This document shows, one piece after another, positions 34,401 through 42,865 of a DNA stretch of 64,000 nt. A program made the translations under genes and the position numbers. The stretch comes from Oscillospiraceae bacterium. Its GTDB lineage: Bacteria; Bacillota; Clostridia; Oscillospirales; Oscillospiraceae. The stretch's first letter is position 1. Every line of letters starts with the position of its first letter. The notes beneath the pieces were generated by a model. The model was given only the letters and a program-made list of their open reading frames with translations. It did no database searches and was not told the DNA's origin. The stretch covers positions 62,001 through 126,000 of the forward strand of contig CAJTGJ010000003.1 in NCBI GenBank assembly GCA_910575695.1. The letters run 5' to 3'.

Positions 34401-34450
34401 AGGCCGGACCAAAGCTTTGAGTTTCTCAACTTGAATTCCTCCTCTTTCAT
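31409..34450 (-). CDS. Membrane-anchored GH3 beta-glycosidase with inverted domain order
   Basis: A 1013-residue enzyme. A transmembrane segment lies at residues 17-38; the GH3 C-terminal (alpha/beta sandwich) domain comes first (LLYNNGALPL to FGFGLSYTTF), then a fibronectin-III-like domain, and only afterwards the (alpha/beta)8 catalytic domain, with KHFCNNDQE and the likely nucleophile Asp in GAIDTDAAP near residue 885. A second transmembrane helix closes the protein (about 975-1000). This circularly permuted order is known in some rumen/gut GH3 enzymes; anchoring at both ends is unusual. Substrate is probably a beta-glucoside or xyloside. Confidence 0.86.
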   Translation of the reverse strand: MKEEEFKLRNSKLWSGLTSLFAVVLVIALIGQSLALANASYINSALGVSTTKVVQTGESGDTTYFKSSFGDFDDPAAQQALLDAAFQQNINEMREGAVLLYNNGALPLAAEKQVSLFGHAAVDPVYQGSSAGTKAADGGLNVINLKTALEGQGFEVNGALWDALKAQPTTRATGESGWGGGAMPTGSAANTEENKAFYEGQKSTWASGYKDAAIVVLSREGAEGVDMLMKDTDDDGVTVISSLALHQNEKDLLELVRAEFDKVIVLLNSPYQMEVHEILPYCDAMLFISTPGHQGFVGVADILRGEVNPSGRLVDTYATSSLSAPATVNSGTDTPKFANADQINAAIGQDEFAEYISFQAENIYIGYRYYETRYADAVMGQGNASDPAGALEGAASWNYADEVQFPFGFGLSYTTFEQKLDSVDVGADEITVKATVTNTGAVAGKSVVQAYAQTPYGDYEKEHKVEKSAIQLAGFAKTGMLEPGASETVTITVDKYLLASYDVTAHNGEGGYILSDGDYYLAIGEDSHDALNNVLAAQGYAASNGMTADGDAAKAHKWNQGFDDEKYRTGANGVTVSNQFEDCDLNYWAEGAGTYLSRNDWAGTYPVEQTTVEATQEMLDILDGEWYEKPENAPSYASVAANFGVDSGLNLALMKDVSLSDRETWEKFIYQLQPEDLPNATAESFQCPAVGDISPAFGVGDGCDSVGGSLPHTVEFNGEQVNPPTTRYCSKTILTATWNTKLYAERGRLMGEEGLWSGFMINYSLGGNLHRTPFGGRNYEYMSECPIMSYLASIPETAAMEAAGSHMGAKHFCNNDQEFYREGVAVFSSEQAFREGNLRAFEGALRKGGAGGIMQSFARMGLKWASASYAMNTIVLRSEWGWTGAIDTDAAPCFEEYVDGGYKNHAAEVLDAGTQEWCLDGVGGHGQWVLQKAKDTDDGHLLELLIEAAISWEYAISRSGITNGVSANAVIEHITPMWQTALTVAIAASGILTAACFVLLVVSKTKKAEPAGH

Positions 34451-34706
34451 TCTTTCTTGCGCCCCGTTCTGAACGACAGGAACAGGTCTTGCTGGTTTTA
34501 TGATACCATGCCGTCCATGTACCCTGGCTTTTATTTCGCAGACGCCGCAAAATTTTTCGTAAGTGATGGCAAAACGCCGGAAACTGCCGTGCTCTTGTGA
34601 GTTGTTTTGTGCGGTTTGTAAAAATGCGCCCCGCGAATTTCGTGCAAAATCACGGTGCGCACAGGGGGATGCCAGGGCTTGCTTGGAGAAAACGGCAGAG
34701 GCGGAT

Positions 34707-34736
34707 TTGAATTCCTGCCGTTGGATATGTTACAAT
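34707..34736 (+). promoter_or_regulatory. Promoter of the first LytTR regulator/kinase pair
   Basis: TTGAAT (34707-34712), 18-base spacer, TACAAT (34731-34736). The rest of the 317-base gap 34451-34767 shows no gene; a TATCAT box for the divergent GH3 gene may lie at 34505-34500 on the minus strand. Confidence 0.55.
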
Positions 34737-34767
34737 ACGGGCAAGTAATCGAATGGAGGGGACGGGC

Positions 34768-35472
34768 ATGGTCAGAATTGTGATTGTAGAGGACGATCAG
34801 GGGGATTTGGCCCAACTGGCGGACTGTCTGCGGCGCTACGAGCAAGAGCATGGGGCTTGCTTCTCCATGAAGTCCTATGCCAACCCGGCGGATTTCCTGG
34901 ATGCCTACCGCTCAGACTGCGACCTGATTTTCATGGACATTGAGCTGCCCCTGTTTAACGGTGTGGATGTAGCGCGGCAGCTGCGGGAAATTGACTCCGT
35001 GGTCACGTTGGTGTTCATCACCAATATGGAGCAGTATGCTGTAAGCGGCTATGAGGTGGACGCCCTGGATTTCGTGGTAAAGCCCATCAACTACTACCGA
35101 TTTTCCTCCATGATGCGAAAAGCCCTGCGGGTCATCGCCCGCAGGGCTGAAAAGGAAGTGGTGGTCCGCACGGCCGGGGCCATCACCCGGCTGAGGATCT
35201 CCCAGATCTTTTATGTGGAGGTCCGGGACCATCTGCTGATCTACCACACGGATCAGGGCCGGTTTGAGTCCTGGGGCAAGCTGTCAGACGTGGAAGCTGA
35301 TTTGGCGGCCGACCATTTTGTGCGGAGCAGCACATCCCATCTGGTCAATCTTCGGCACGTCATGTCCGTAGAGGGAAGCAGCGTGAATGTGGCCGGAGAG
35401 AAGCTTTCCGTCAGCCAGCGCAGGCGCAAGGCGTTTTTTGCCAGCGTCACCAACTACCTCAGCGGGAAATAG
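34768..35472 (+). CDS. LytTR-family response regulator (AgrA-like), pair 1
   Basis: A 234-residue regulator: receiver domain (about 1-120) with acceptor Asp in DLIFMDIELPLF, and LytTR DNA-binding domain (about 140-232; FYVEVRDHLLIYHTD, FVRSSTSHLVNLRHV). GGAGGGG precedes the ATG. It is followed after 13 bases by a GHKL-type kinase. The pair resembles peptide-quorum-sensing AgrCA systems, but no agrB/agrD gene is visible nearby. Confidence 0.9.
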   Translation: MVRIVIVEDDQGDLAQLADCLRRYEQEHGACFSMKSYANPADFLDAYRSDCDLIFMDIELPLFNGVDVARQLREIDSVVTLVFITNMEQYAVSGYEVDALDFVVKPINYYRFSSMMRKALRVIARRAEKEVVVRTAGAITRLRISQIFYVEVRDHLLIYHTDQGRFESWGKLSDVEADLAADHFVRSSTSHLVNLRHVMSVEGSSVNVAGEKLSVSQRRRKAFFASVTNYLSGK

Positions 35473-35485
35473 GGGGAAGACGTAT

Positions 35486-36835
35486 ATGATATTGCCTGAA
35501 TCGGTGCAGGCATTCCTGGCACATTTTAAATTCCTGGATATTTTTACTTCGTTCCTACTGGCAACAATGCCTTTTATCTACTGCTGTAAACGGAGGCCGC
35601 GATTTTTCCTGCGTGTGGCCGGATCCCTCCTGTCCATGCGTGTGGTCTGCCTGGTGCTTGCCTATACCTACGACGGCACCCTTGCGATGGAAGTGCCCTA
35701 TTCCATGATTGTGATTACCCTTTTGATTCTGTGCCTCATGTTCTGCTATAATGAGAAGCTATGGAATGTGGTCTTTTATTTCGGCTCCGGCTTTATGACG
35801 TGGTACGTGACGGATCGGCTGTTTCTGGTCATTGCCTCCCTGTGCCGGCTGAGCAATACCCTGCGGCCCTATTTTGTGGAGGATACCGTCCCCCATATGC
35901 TGCTCTATGTGGGCTGTTTTGCCGTGGTATATCTGTTTATCTTTTTTACTGTGGGCAGAAAAATGCGGCGGCTGGGCGGCAGTGAGATCCCCATGCAGAA
36001 CGCCCTGCTGCTGTTTGCGTTGGTGTGCATCCTGACCCCGATTTTCTATTTTGAAAGCCAGATCATCGCGAACTACGACCTGTTTCTCTATAATCTTCTC
36101 AACATCGGCGAGATTATTTTCTATGTGTTCATGCTTATGATCCAGGTCCTTATGCTGGCGTCCGCCAAGGAACGCGCCGAGTTCCACACCATGCAGAAGC
36201 TGTGGCTGGAGGAACAGAAGCAGTACCGGCTGACGAAGGAGAACATCGAGGCCCTGAATATCAAATGCCACGACCTGAAGCACCAGATCCGCAGCCTGCG
36301 GGAGACCGGGCAGGTGGATCCCGCCTACCTGGACAGCCTGGAGCGCTCCGTCTCCATTTATAACAGCGCCATCCAGACGGGGAATGAGACGCTGGACATT
36401 GTGCTCACAGACAAGCGCCTGCACTGCGCCACCCACGGCATCCAGTTCACGTGTATCGCCGAGGGGAGCCGGATGGCATTCATGGAGGTGATGGATATTT
36501 TCTCCCTGTTCGGCAATATTTTGGACAATGCCATTGAATGCGAGACGAAGCTGCCGCCGGAGACCCGCTTTATCCATCTGTCTGTGCGGGCGGTAAACCA
36601 GCTGCTCCTCATTCACGTGGAAAACCACTTTGAAGGCGCGCTGGAGCTGCGGGACGGCATCCCCCTGACCACAAAGGACGATAAGGATTATCACGGCTAT
36701 GGGATGCTCAGCATCCGGCGCATTGTTGAAAAATGCGGCGGGAATTTTGAGATCTCCACAGAGGACCAGCTGTTCCAGATCGACATTATGCTCCCGATCC
36801 CGGCCGACGCGGCAGTGGGAGGCGGCAGGGAATGA
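35486..36835 (+). CDS. GHKL-domain sensor kinase (AgrC-like), pair 1
   Basis: A 449-residue sensor with six to seven N-terminal transmembrane helices (about 15-215), a helical region with the His-containing box NIKCHDLKHQIRSLRE (about residue 265), and a C-terminal GHKL ATPase domain (GNILDNAIEC; YHGYGMLSIRRIVEK). The architecture is that of AgrC/BlpH peptide receptors. The start follows AGGGGGAAG. The signal is unknown. Confidence 0.88.
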   Translation: MILPESVQAFLAHFKFLDIFTSFLLATMPFIYCCKRRPRFFLRVAGSLLSMRVVCLVLAYTYDGTLAMEVPYSMIVITLLILCLMFCYNEKLWNVVFYFGSGFMTWYVTDRLFLVIASLCRLSNTLRPYFVEDTVPHMLLYVGCFAVVYLFIFFTVGRKMRRLGGSEIPMQNALLLFALVCILTPIFYFESQIIANYDLFLYNLLNIGEIIFYVFMLMIQVLMLASAKERAEFHTMQKLWLEEQKQYRLTKENIEALNIKCHDLKHQIRSLRETGQVDPAYLDSLERSVSIYNSAIQTGNETLDIVLTDKRLHCATHGIQFTCIAEGSRMAFMEVMDIFSLFGNILDNAIECETKLPPETRFIHLSVRAVNQLLLIHVENHFEGALELRDGIPLTTKDDKDYHGYGMLSIRRIVEKCGGNFEISTEDQLFQIDIMLPIPADAAVGGGRE

Positions 36836-36863
36836 CGCGCCGGCGGTTTCCGCCGGACATCCT

Positions 36864-38138
36864 TCAAAACTCCGCCAGCGTCACCGTGCGGCCCCCGTCC
36901 CGCCTGGACGCCTCCGCGGCCAGGGCCATCACATGGCTCTCCACCGACGCGTCCACGCCGGTGAGCCCCTCGGTCCCCCCGGCGGCGATGAGCCTGCAAA
37001 AGCTGCGCATCAGCCCGAAATCGCCGCCGCCGTGGCCGGAAAACTCACCGTTCTCCTCCCGCAGGTCAATGACCCGCTCCGGCTGTCCGAAGCGGCGGAG
37101 GACCAGCTTTTCCTCCTCCATATCGCCTTCCACCTCGCCGCCGGTCCCCGTCACCTTGATGCTGCGGTGGCAGGACTGGGTGAAGGCCGTCATGGTAAAG
37201 GTGGCGTGAATGCTGCCGGAAAACTCCAGATTCACGGTCTGGTGGTCCACCACGTCGTTGTCGCAGTGGAACACGCACCGCCCGTAAGGGCCTGTGCGAA
37301 GCGCCTCCATCAGCGTTTCCTCAGTGGGCTCGCTGACCACCACGCCGCAGGGCCAGACCTTCCCCTTGCCCCGTATCCCGGTGCGGGGATCTGTGATGTA
37401 GATTTTCTCAGCGTCATAGGGGCAGTCTTTCTTGCGGGCGCACCCGTCCAGGCACCGCAGGGCCGCCCCCTCCGGCGCGCATTCCGGCCGGAAGCAGTCC
37501 AGCGCGCCGAAGCTCTGCACCCTCTGGCACTCTGCCCCCGCCAGCCAGCGCAGAATATCCATGTCATGACAGCTCTTGGCCAGGATCATGGGGCTGGTTT
37601 CATCGGACCGCCGCCAATTCCCCCGGACAAAGCTGTGGGCATAGTGCCAGTAGGCCACGTGCTCCACCGCGTCGATGGTCTCCACCTTGCCCACCGCCCC
37701 GCGGTCCAGCAGATCCTTCAGGGTGGAATAGAACCTGGTGTACCGCAGCACGTGGCACACGACCACCGCCCGGTTCGTCTCGCGGGCCTTTTTTTGCAGG
37801 GCGCGGCACTCCTCCAGGCTGGGGGAGATGGGCTTTTCCAGCAGCACGTGGTAGCCCTTGTCCAGCGCCAGCAGGGCGGCGGCGACGTGCTGGCGGTCCT
37901 GGGTGGCCACGATCATCACGTCTGCCAGCCGGGGCTGGGCCAGCAGCTCCAGGTCGGAGGCAAAGCAGCGCTCCTCCGGGACGCCATAGCGGCGGCGCAG
38001 CATGGCAAGCCGTTCCGGGCGGCAGTCCGCCCCCGCGACCACCTGCATCTCATCGGGATGCTTCTCCTGATAGGGGGCGTAGGCCTCCAGCCCCCGGGCT
38101 CCGCAGCCGCAGATGGCAAAAGTGACAGGATTTGACAT
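36864..38138 (-). CDS. Gfo/Idh/MocA-family oxidoreductase
   Basis: A 424-residue NAD(P)-dependent sugar or inositol dehydrogenase-like enzyme. The Rossmann motif is GCGARG (about residue 11), with EKPISPSLEEC around 100 for substrate/cofactor binding and HGGGDFGLMRSF near the C terminus. A Cys-rich insertion (CLDGCARKKDCPYD) typical of a subset of the family is present. AAAGGAG precedes the ATG at 38138. It stands alone and convergent with the kinase gene. Substrate unknown. Confidence 0.88.
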   Translation of the reverse strand: MSNPVTFAICGCGARGLEAYAPYQEKHPDEMQVVAGADCRPERLAMLRRRYGVPEERCFASDLELLAQPRLADVMIVATQDRQHVAAALLALDKGYHVLLEKPISPSLEECRALQKKARETNRAVVVCHVLRYTRFYSTLKDLLDRGAVGKVETIDAVEHVAYWHYAHSFVRGNWRRSDETSPMILAKSCHDMDILRWLAGAECQRVQSFGALDCFRPECAPEGAALRCLDGCARKKDCPYDAEKIYITDPRTGIRGKGKVWPCGVVVSEPTEETLMEALRTGPYGRCVFHCDNDVVDHQTVNLEFSGSIHATFTMTAFTQSCHRSIKVTGTGGEVEGDMEEEKLVLRRFGQPERVIDLREENGEFSGHGGGDFGLMRSFCRLIAAGGTEGLTGVDASVESHVMALAAEASRRDGGRTVTLAEF

Positions 38139-38339
38139 AATACCGTTCTCCTTTCTGTGCTGTGATCCTGCGTCCATTATAGCACATACGGCCCGTCGAG
38201 TCGAGGGCCTTGCCATACAGGCATAGGAATGGGTATAGTCAAAACACTCGAACATCGGCACCCGGTTTTCAAGGCGGGAAAAGAACGGCGTGTCCAATGG
38301 GCTGATTGCGGACAGATTCAATCCGGATTGGTTTTGTGG

Positions 38340-38368
38340 TTGCATTCGATTGGTTTTTGTACTATAAT
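38340..38368 (+). promoter_or_regulatory. Promoter of the chemoreceptor gene
   Basis: TTGCAT (38340-38345), 17-base spacer, TATAAT (38363-38368), giving an approximately 147-base leader. No sigma-D/sigma-28 type promoter was found here. On the minus strand TATAAT at 38181-38176 probably serves the oxidoreductase. Confidence 0.65.
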
Positions 38369-38521
38369 GTAAGCGTATATGTTCTGACATCCTAGCTCCG
38401 CGGGGCGGACCTGTCTGGAATCCCTGCCGGCCGTCTGCAATGAGGTGATAAATGCACTTGTATCAGTCCTTACAAGCCCCCCCGTCAAATTTAAAAAATT
38501 GAGAAGGAGGACCTATATCCT

Positions 38522-40192
38522 ATGGGTAACAGTATTAAACGGTCGGTCATGATCCGTGTTGTCTGCGCTTTGGTGGCGGTTATCTTGTTCAGCTTTGTGA
38601 CCACGTCCAATATCCTGCGCATCGAGCGCACTCAGGACAGGAGCATCCTGGCCAACGCCATGCTGAGCCAGGTCCAGCAGGCGGAAGCGGCCCACTATAA
38701 ATGGTCGGCCAACCTGAGCAACGCCATGTACGCGGGCACGGAGTTCACCGGAAGCCTGGACCACACCAGCTGCGTGCTGGGCAAGTGGCTGTACAGCACC
38801 CTGGAGCTGGAGGATGCGGAGATCGAAGCCCTGCGGGCCCAGATCGAGCCGCTCCACCAGGAGCTTCACGCCTCCGCAGGCGTGGCCCTGGAGCAGTATC
38901 AGAACAGCCATACCAGGGCGCAGCAGTATTATCAGGATACGATCCTGAGTACGCTGGCCAATCTGGTGAGCCTGCTGGACCAGGTGGTGGACCGGGGCGA
39001 GGTGCTGAGCACCGAGTGCTCCAACAGCATGAGGTCCACCATCACCATCATGCACATCACCACCACCGCGTGCCTGGTGCTGAATCTGGTGGCGCTGGTC
39101 AGCCTGGTGGTGTATGTGCTCCGGTCCGTCATCAAGCCGCTGCTGTACATCACCAGGCAGGTGAAGCCCCTCCAGGAGGGGCGCCTGGACCTGGAGATCA
39201 ACATCAGCTCCAAAAACGAGCTGGGCCGGCTGGCCGAGACCATCAAGCAGTCCATGGGCCGGGTGGAGGAGTACGTGGGCGACATCAGCCGGGTGATGGG
39301 CGAGCTGGCCCAGGGCAATTTCGACGTGCATACCTCCACCCAGTATATCGGCGACTTCCAGTCCATTGAGACGGCGCTGGATGTGTTTACCAACGCGGTG
39401 TCCGACGCCATGGGCAACATCGTCCAGGCCGAGCACCGGGTGAGCGACCACGCCGAGCAGCTGTCCAGCGGCGCCCAGGCCCTGGCCCAGGGGGCCACGG
39501 AGCAGGCCAGCGCGGTGGAGGAGCTGTATGCCACGGTGGACGACCTGTCCAAGAGCGCCTCCCGGAACGTGGAGGCCGCGGCCAACGCCCAGCGCAACGC
39601 CAAGCTCACCAGCGAGCAGGTGTCGCTGAGCAGCCAGCAGATGGAGGAAATGGTGGCCGCCATGAAGGACATCGCCGACGCCTCCGAGCAGATCAGCAAG
39701 ATCATTGCCACCATCGAGGACATCGCGTTCCAGACCAACATCCTGGCGCTGAACGCCGCCGTGGAGGCCGCCCGGGCCGGTTCGGCGGGCAAGGGCTTCG
39801 CCGTGGTGGCGGACGAGGTGCGCAGTCTGGCCTCCAAGTCCGACGAGGCGGCGAAGGCCACCAAGGACCTCATCGAGAACTCCGTCCAGGCCACCGGCCG
39901 GGGCAGCCGCATCGTGTCCGAGGTGTCCGATTCCCTGGGCCGGGCGCTGGAGCTGGTGGTGCAGTCGGACGACGCCATCCGCTCCATTACCGAGGCGGTC
40001 CACCAGGAGGCGGAATCCCTGTCCCAGGTGTCCGAGGGCATCGGGCAGATCTCCTCCGTGGTGCAGACCAACTCCGCCAGCAGCGAGGAATCCGCCGCCG
40101 TCAGCTCCGAGCTGTTCGAGCAGGTGCATCTGCTGGAGGATGAGACGAAGCGGTTCAAGCTGAAGGAAAGCCAGCAGGCAGTACGCCGCTGA
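38522..40192 (+). CDS. Methyl-accepting chemotaxis protein with extracytoplasmic CZB-like zinc motif
   Basis: A 556-residue chemoreceptor: TM1 about residues 9-30, sensor region 31-175, TM2 176-200, HAMP about 200-255, and signalling domain to the C terminus with the hairpin tip around [18 protein letters not shown]. The sensor carries the CZB zinc-site pattern His58, Cys84 (CVLGKW), His112 and His116, with spacings close to those of known CZB domains. CZB is normally cytoplasmic; here it lies between the two membrane helices. Probably a zinc or redox/chlorine-species sensor for swimming. AGAAGGAGG precedes the ATG. Confidence 0.9.
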   Translation: MGNSIKRSVMIRVVCALVAVILFSFVTTSNILRIERTQDRSILANAMLSQVQQAEAAHYKWSANLSNAMYAGTEFTGSLDHTSCVLGKWLYSTLELEDAEIEALRAQIEPLHQELHASAGVALEQYQNSHTRAQQYYQDTILSTLANLVSLLDQVVDRGEVLSTECSNSMRSTITIMHITTTACLVLNLVALVSLVVYVLRSVIKPLLYITRQVKPLQEGRLDLEINISSKNELGRLAETIKQSMGRVEEYVGDISRVMGELAQGNFDVHTSTQYIGDFQSIETALDVFTNAVSDAMGNIVQAEHRVSDHAEQLSSGAQALAQGATEQASAVEELYATVDDLSKSASRNVEAAANAQRNAKLTSEQVSLSSQQMEEMVAAMKDIADASEQISKIIATIEDIAFQTNILALNAAVEAARAGSAGKGFAVVADEVRSLASKSDEAAKATKDLIENSVQATGRGSRIVSEVSDSLGRALELVVQSDDAIRSITEAVHQEAESLSQVSEGIGQISSVVQTNSASSEESAAVSSELFEQVHLLEDETKRFKLKESQQAVRR

Positions 40193-40212
40193 AAGATCAG
40201 ATACAGAATGTG

Positions 40213-40254
40213 GAGCCGGGTGGCGCGCGCAAGCGGCGCCGCCCGGCTCTTTTT
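40213..40254 (+). terminator. Terminator after the chemoreceptor gene
   Basis: GAGCCGGG pairs with CCCGGCTC with an inner GGCG/CGCC stem, followed by TTTTT at 40250-40254, only 12 bases before the next start codon; expression of the following kinase may depend on read-through. Confidence 0.8.
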
Positions 40255-40266
40255 GAAGGAGTTGCA

Positions 40267-41607
40267 ATGATGTTTACGCTGGAGGATATTTTATTCGTAT
40301 TTACGGACACGCTCACCGGCTTCGCCGCCTTGGCGGCCTGCCTGTTCGCCATTATGGACGAGCGGAACCTGCGGCGGCTGAAAAAGCTGCCCGTCCTGGT
40401 GCTGGCGCCCCTGGCGGCCACGGCCCTGTCCGTTTGCCTGTATACGTTCATCCCGTGGCCCGACACGGTCCGCTACTGCGTATGCTCCTGCTTCAATCTG
40501 CTGGCCTGCACCCTCTGGGTCAAACAAGCGTGGCGGACCGGGTTCTGGCAGGCCCTTGCCGCCACGTGTATGGCGGGGGTGTTTCAGGTGGCCATATCCA
40601 CCTTGTCCTGGATGCTGCTCCAAACCATCCCGTTGGAACAGGTCTCCCGGTTCCTGGTGGCTGAGGCCGTCTTTGGGGCGGTAGTGCTGGCCATCGTGTT
40701 CCTGCTGTACCGCCTGCGCTTCGGACGCTGGTTCCGCCTGCTGATGGAGGACGGACCAGGCCGGCGGCGGACGGCCCTGCTCCTGCTTGCGCTGGAGTGC
40801 TCCATGGAGCTGCTGCTGATGATGCAGAGCGGCCTCCAGCCGGACTATCTGATTGCCTATTATCTTCTGGTGACCACCACGGCGGCGCTGATCGCGGGAC
40901 TGGTGGTCTACCTGGCCCAGCGGTTCGACTCCGCCCGGAAGCTGGAGGCCCAGCGGAACGTCATCGCCCAGCAGCAGCTCTATGAGCGGGATCTGGAGGC
41001 CATCCGCCGGGAGGTGCGTTCCTTCCGGCACGACTATAAAAACCTGCTGGCCGGTCTGTCGGAGCAGGCGGGTCAGGGAGAGATGGACGCCCTGCGGGCC
41101 ACCCTGTCGGAGCTGGACGCGGGCTTTGACCGGCGCATCGGGGAAAAGATCCGGGCGTCCACCCAGCTGGGCAATGTGCGGGCGCCCCAGGTGCGCAGCC
41201 TGCTGCTGTCCAAGCTGGCGGCGATGGGGGAGCGGGGCATCGACTGCCGCCTGGAGGTGCTTTACCCCGTGGAGGGGGTGGGGATGGACGTGTGGGACTT
41301 TGTCCGCTGTCTGGGGATTTTGCTGGACAACGCCGCCGAGGCCGCTGTGGAGACGGAAACGCCCTGGGTGGAGGTGGTTCTGCTGGCCCAGGGGGAGGGG
41401 GTGTCCCTGCGGGTGTCCAACCCCTACGCCGGAACAGTGGACCCGGATAAAATCTGGGCGGAGGGCGTTTCCACCAAGGGAGAAGGCCGGGGGCTTGGCC
41501 TGCCGGGGTATCAGCGGATTGTGGCGGAGCATCCCAACGCCGCCAGTTCCACCAGCTGGGCGGGAGGCGTGTTTGTCCAGGAGCTGACAGTGGAGGGAAC
41601 GGCATGA
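40267..41607 (+). CDS. GHKL-domain sensor kinase (AgrC-like), pair 2
   Basis: A 446-residue sensor with six N-terminal membrane helices (about 8-225), the His box VRSFRHDYKNLLAGLS near residue 255 and a GHKL ATPase domain (LGILLDNAAEAA; STKGEGRGLGLPGYQRI). AAGGAG precedes ATG by 5 bases. The stop overlaps the start of its response regulator (ATGA). Same class as pair 1 but not a close copy. Ligand unknown. Confidence 0.88.
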   Translation: MMFTLEDILFVFTDTLTGFAALAACLFAIMDERNLRRLKKLPVLVLAPLAATALSVCLYTFIPWPDTVRYCVCSCFNLLACTLWVKQAWRTGFWQALAATCMAGVFQVAISTLSWMLLQTIPLEQVSRFLVAEAVFGAVVLAIVFLLYRLRFGRWFRLLMEDGPGRRRTALLLLALECSMELLLMMQSGLQPDYLIAYYLLVTTTAALIAGLVVYLAQRFDSARKLEAQRNVIAQQQLYERDLEAIRREVRSFRHDYKNLLAGLSEQAGQGEMDALRATLSELDAGFDRRIGEKIRASTQLGNVRAPQVRSLLLSKLAAMGERGIDCRLEVLYPVEGVGMDVWDFVRCLGILLDNAAEAAVETETPWVEVVLLAQGEGVSLRVSNPYAGTVDPDKIWAEGVSTKGEGRGLGLPGYQRIVAEHPNAASSTSWAGGVFVQELTVEGTA

Positions 41608-42341
41608 TTCAGCTTTACTTGTGCGATGATGAGGAGGCCGTCCTCCACCAGATCAAGACCGCCCTGGAGTGGAAGATTTTCATAGAGGACTACGACATGG
41701 AGGTGGCCTGTGCCGCCGCCACAGCCCGGGAGCTGCTGGAAGCGGTGCGGGACGGGAGCCGGAGCGTCTACTTTCTGGACGTGGATCTGAAGGACAGGGC
41801 GTGGGACGGCTTCAAGCTGGGCCGGGAACTGCGGCGGCGGGACCCCCACGGCACCCTGGTCTACATCACCAGCTACGGCGATCTGGCCTGGAAAACCTTC
41901 CAGTATCACCTGGAGGCCTTTGACTACATCGTGAAGGAGCCGGAGCACACCGGGCCGTCCGCCGCCCGGTGCCTGGAGGCCGTCCACGCCCGTTTGCTGG
42001 ACGAGCGGCGGGACCCGGCGGAGGTGTTCTCCCTGCGGACGGGGGATGAGACGCGGCACGTGCCGCTGGGGGACATCCTGTTTTTTGAGACCGCCCCCAA
42101 GGCCCACCATGTATTTCTCCACACGGCGGACAGCCGGCTGGATTTCGTGGGCAGTCTGAACGAGCTGGAGCGGGAGCTGGGCGGGCGGTTCATCCGGGTC
42201 CACCGGGCCTATCTGGCGGCGGCGGACAAGATCGAGGCGGTGGACTGGAAGGGCAGCAGGGTCCGGGTGGGAGGCCGGGAATGCCTGCTGTCCCGGGCCG
42301 GGAAGGCGGCGCTGCGCAAAAAAACGGGCGGGAAGCCGTGA
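41604..42341 (+). CDS. LytTR-family response regulator (AgrA-like), pair 2
   Basis: A 245-residue regulator: receiver domain with acceptor Asp in SVYFLDVDLKD (about residue 57) and LytTR DNA-binding domain from about 140 (ILFFETAPKAHHVFLHT; GRFIRVHRAYLAAAD). Overlaps the kinase by four bases. Its promoter targets are not known; a small DUF6440 gene follows. Confidence 0.9.
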   Translation: MIQLYLCDDEEAVLHQIKTALEWKIFIEDYDMEVACAAATARELLEAVRDGSRSVYFLDVDLKDRAWDGFKLGRELRRRDPHGTLVYITSYGDLAWKTFQYHLEAFDYIVKEPEHTGPSAARCLEAVHARLLDERRDPAEVFSLRTGDETRHVPLGDILFFETAPKAHHVFLHTADSRLDFVGSLNELERELGGRFIRVHRAYLAAADKIEAVDWKGSRVRVGGRECLLSRAGKAALRKKTGGKP

Positions 42342-42462
42342 GGCCCCGCCCGTTTGCCGTTCAGGAACGATTCGCGCCGTTTGGGAAATCCGCCCCAGAA
42401 CGGGCCGGGATTGTGGTATTCTCCTTTTCGCAGACAGGCGGATCGGAAAGGAGGGAAACGAA

Positions 42463-42642
42463 ATGGCAAAGGATCGCTTTGTGGAAGTCTATAACCAGGG
42501 CCTTTTGAATGTGGTGAGGATTCTCGTGGATACAGAGACCGGCGTGAATTACGTGCTGGGCTCTCATAACAAGGCAAGTGGCACCGGGATGACCGTGCTG
42601 GTGGGCGCGGACGGCAAGCCCGTCGTCACGCCCATGAAATGA
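42463..42642 (+). CDS. DUF6440-type small protein
   Basis: A 59-residue protein (MAKDRFVEVYNQG start; VRILVDTETGVNYVLG; GMTVLVGADGKPVVTPMK end) that matches the pattern of DUF6440: a 'D-x-x-TGVxYL' hairpin and a 'LxxxDGKPV' end. AAGGAGGG stands 6 bases before the ATG. These proteins are frequent in gut Firmicutes and have no known role. Followed by a clear terminator, so it is a genuine short gene. Confidence 0.8.
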   Translation: MAKDRFVEVYNQGLLNVVRILVDTETGVNYVLGSHNKASGTGMTVLVGADGKPVVTPMK

Positions 42643-42714
42643 ATGGGAGCAAAAATGGGGAAGACAGGGATTTTTCCCGTCTGGCTGTGCAAAAGCAGCA
42701 AAAGTCTGAAACAG

Positions 42715-42750
42715 AAAAAGGGAGCGGAAGGATGTTCCGCTCCCTTTTTT
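42715..42750. terminator. Bidirectional terminator between DUF6440 and GH32 genes
   Basis: AAAAAGGGAGCGGAA pairs perfectly with TTCCGCTCCCTTTTT over a five-base loop; T-runs are available on both strands for the convergent genes. Confidence 0.9.
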
Positions 42751-42865
42751 GCGGCCTCCTCTGTGCCGGCGCCGGACAAAAGGCGTTCCGTGTACAGAGG
42801 AGGCTTGATTCAGCCCCGCAAAAGGGCATCGATATCCCAGCTGGATGGTTCGGGAACCGGACGGC

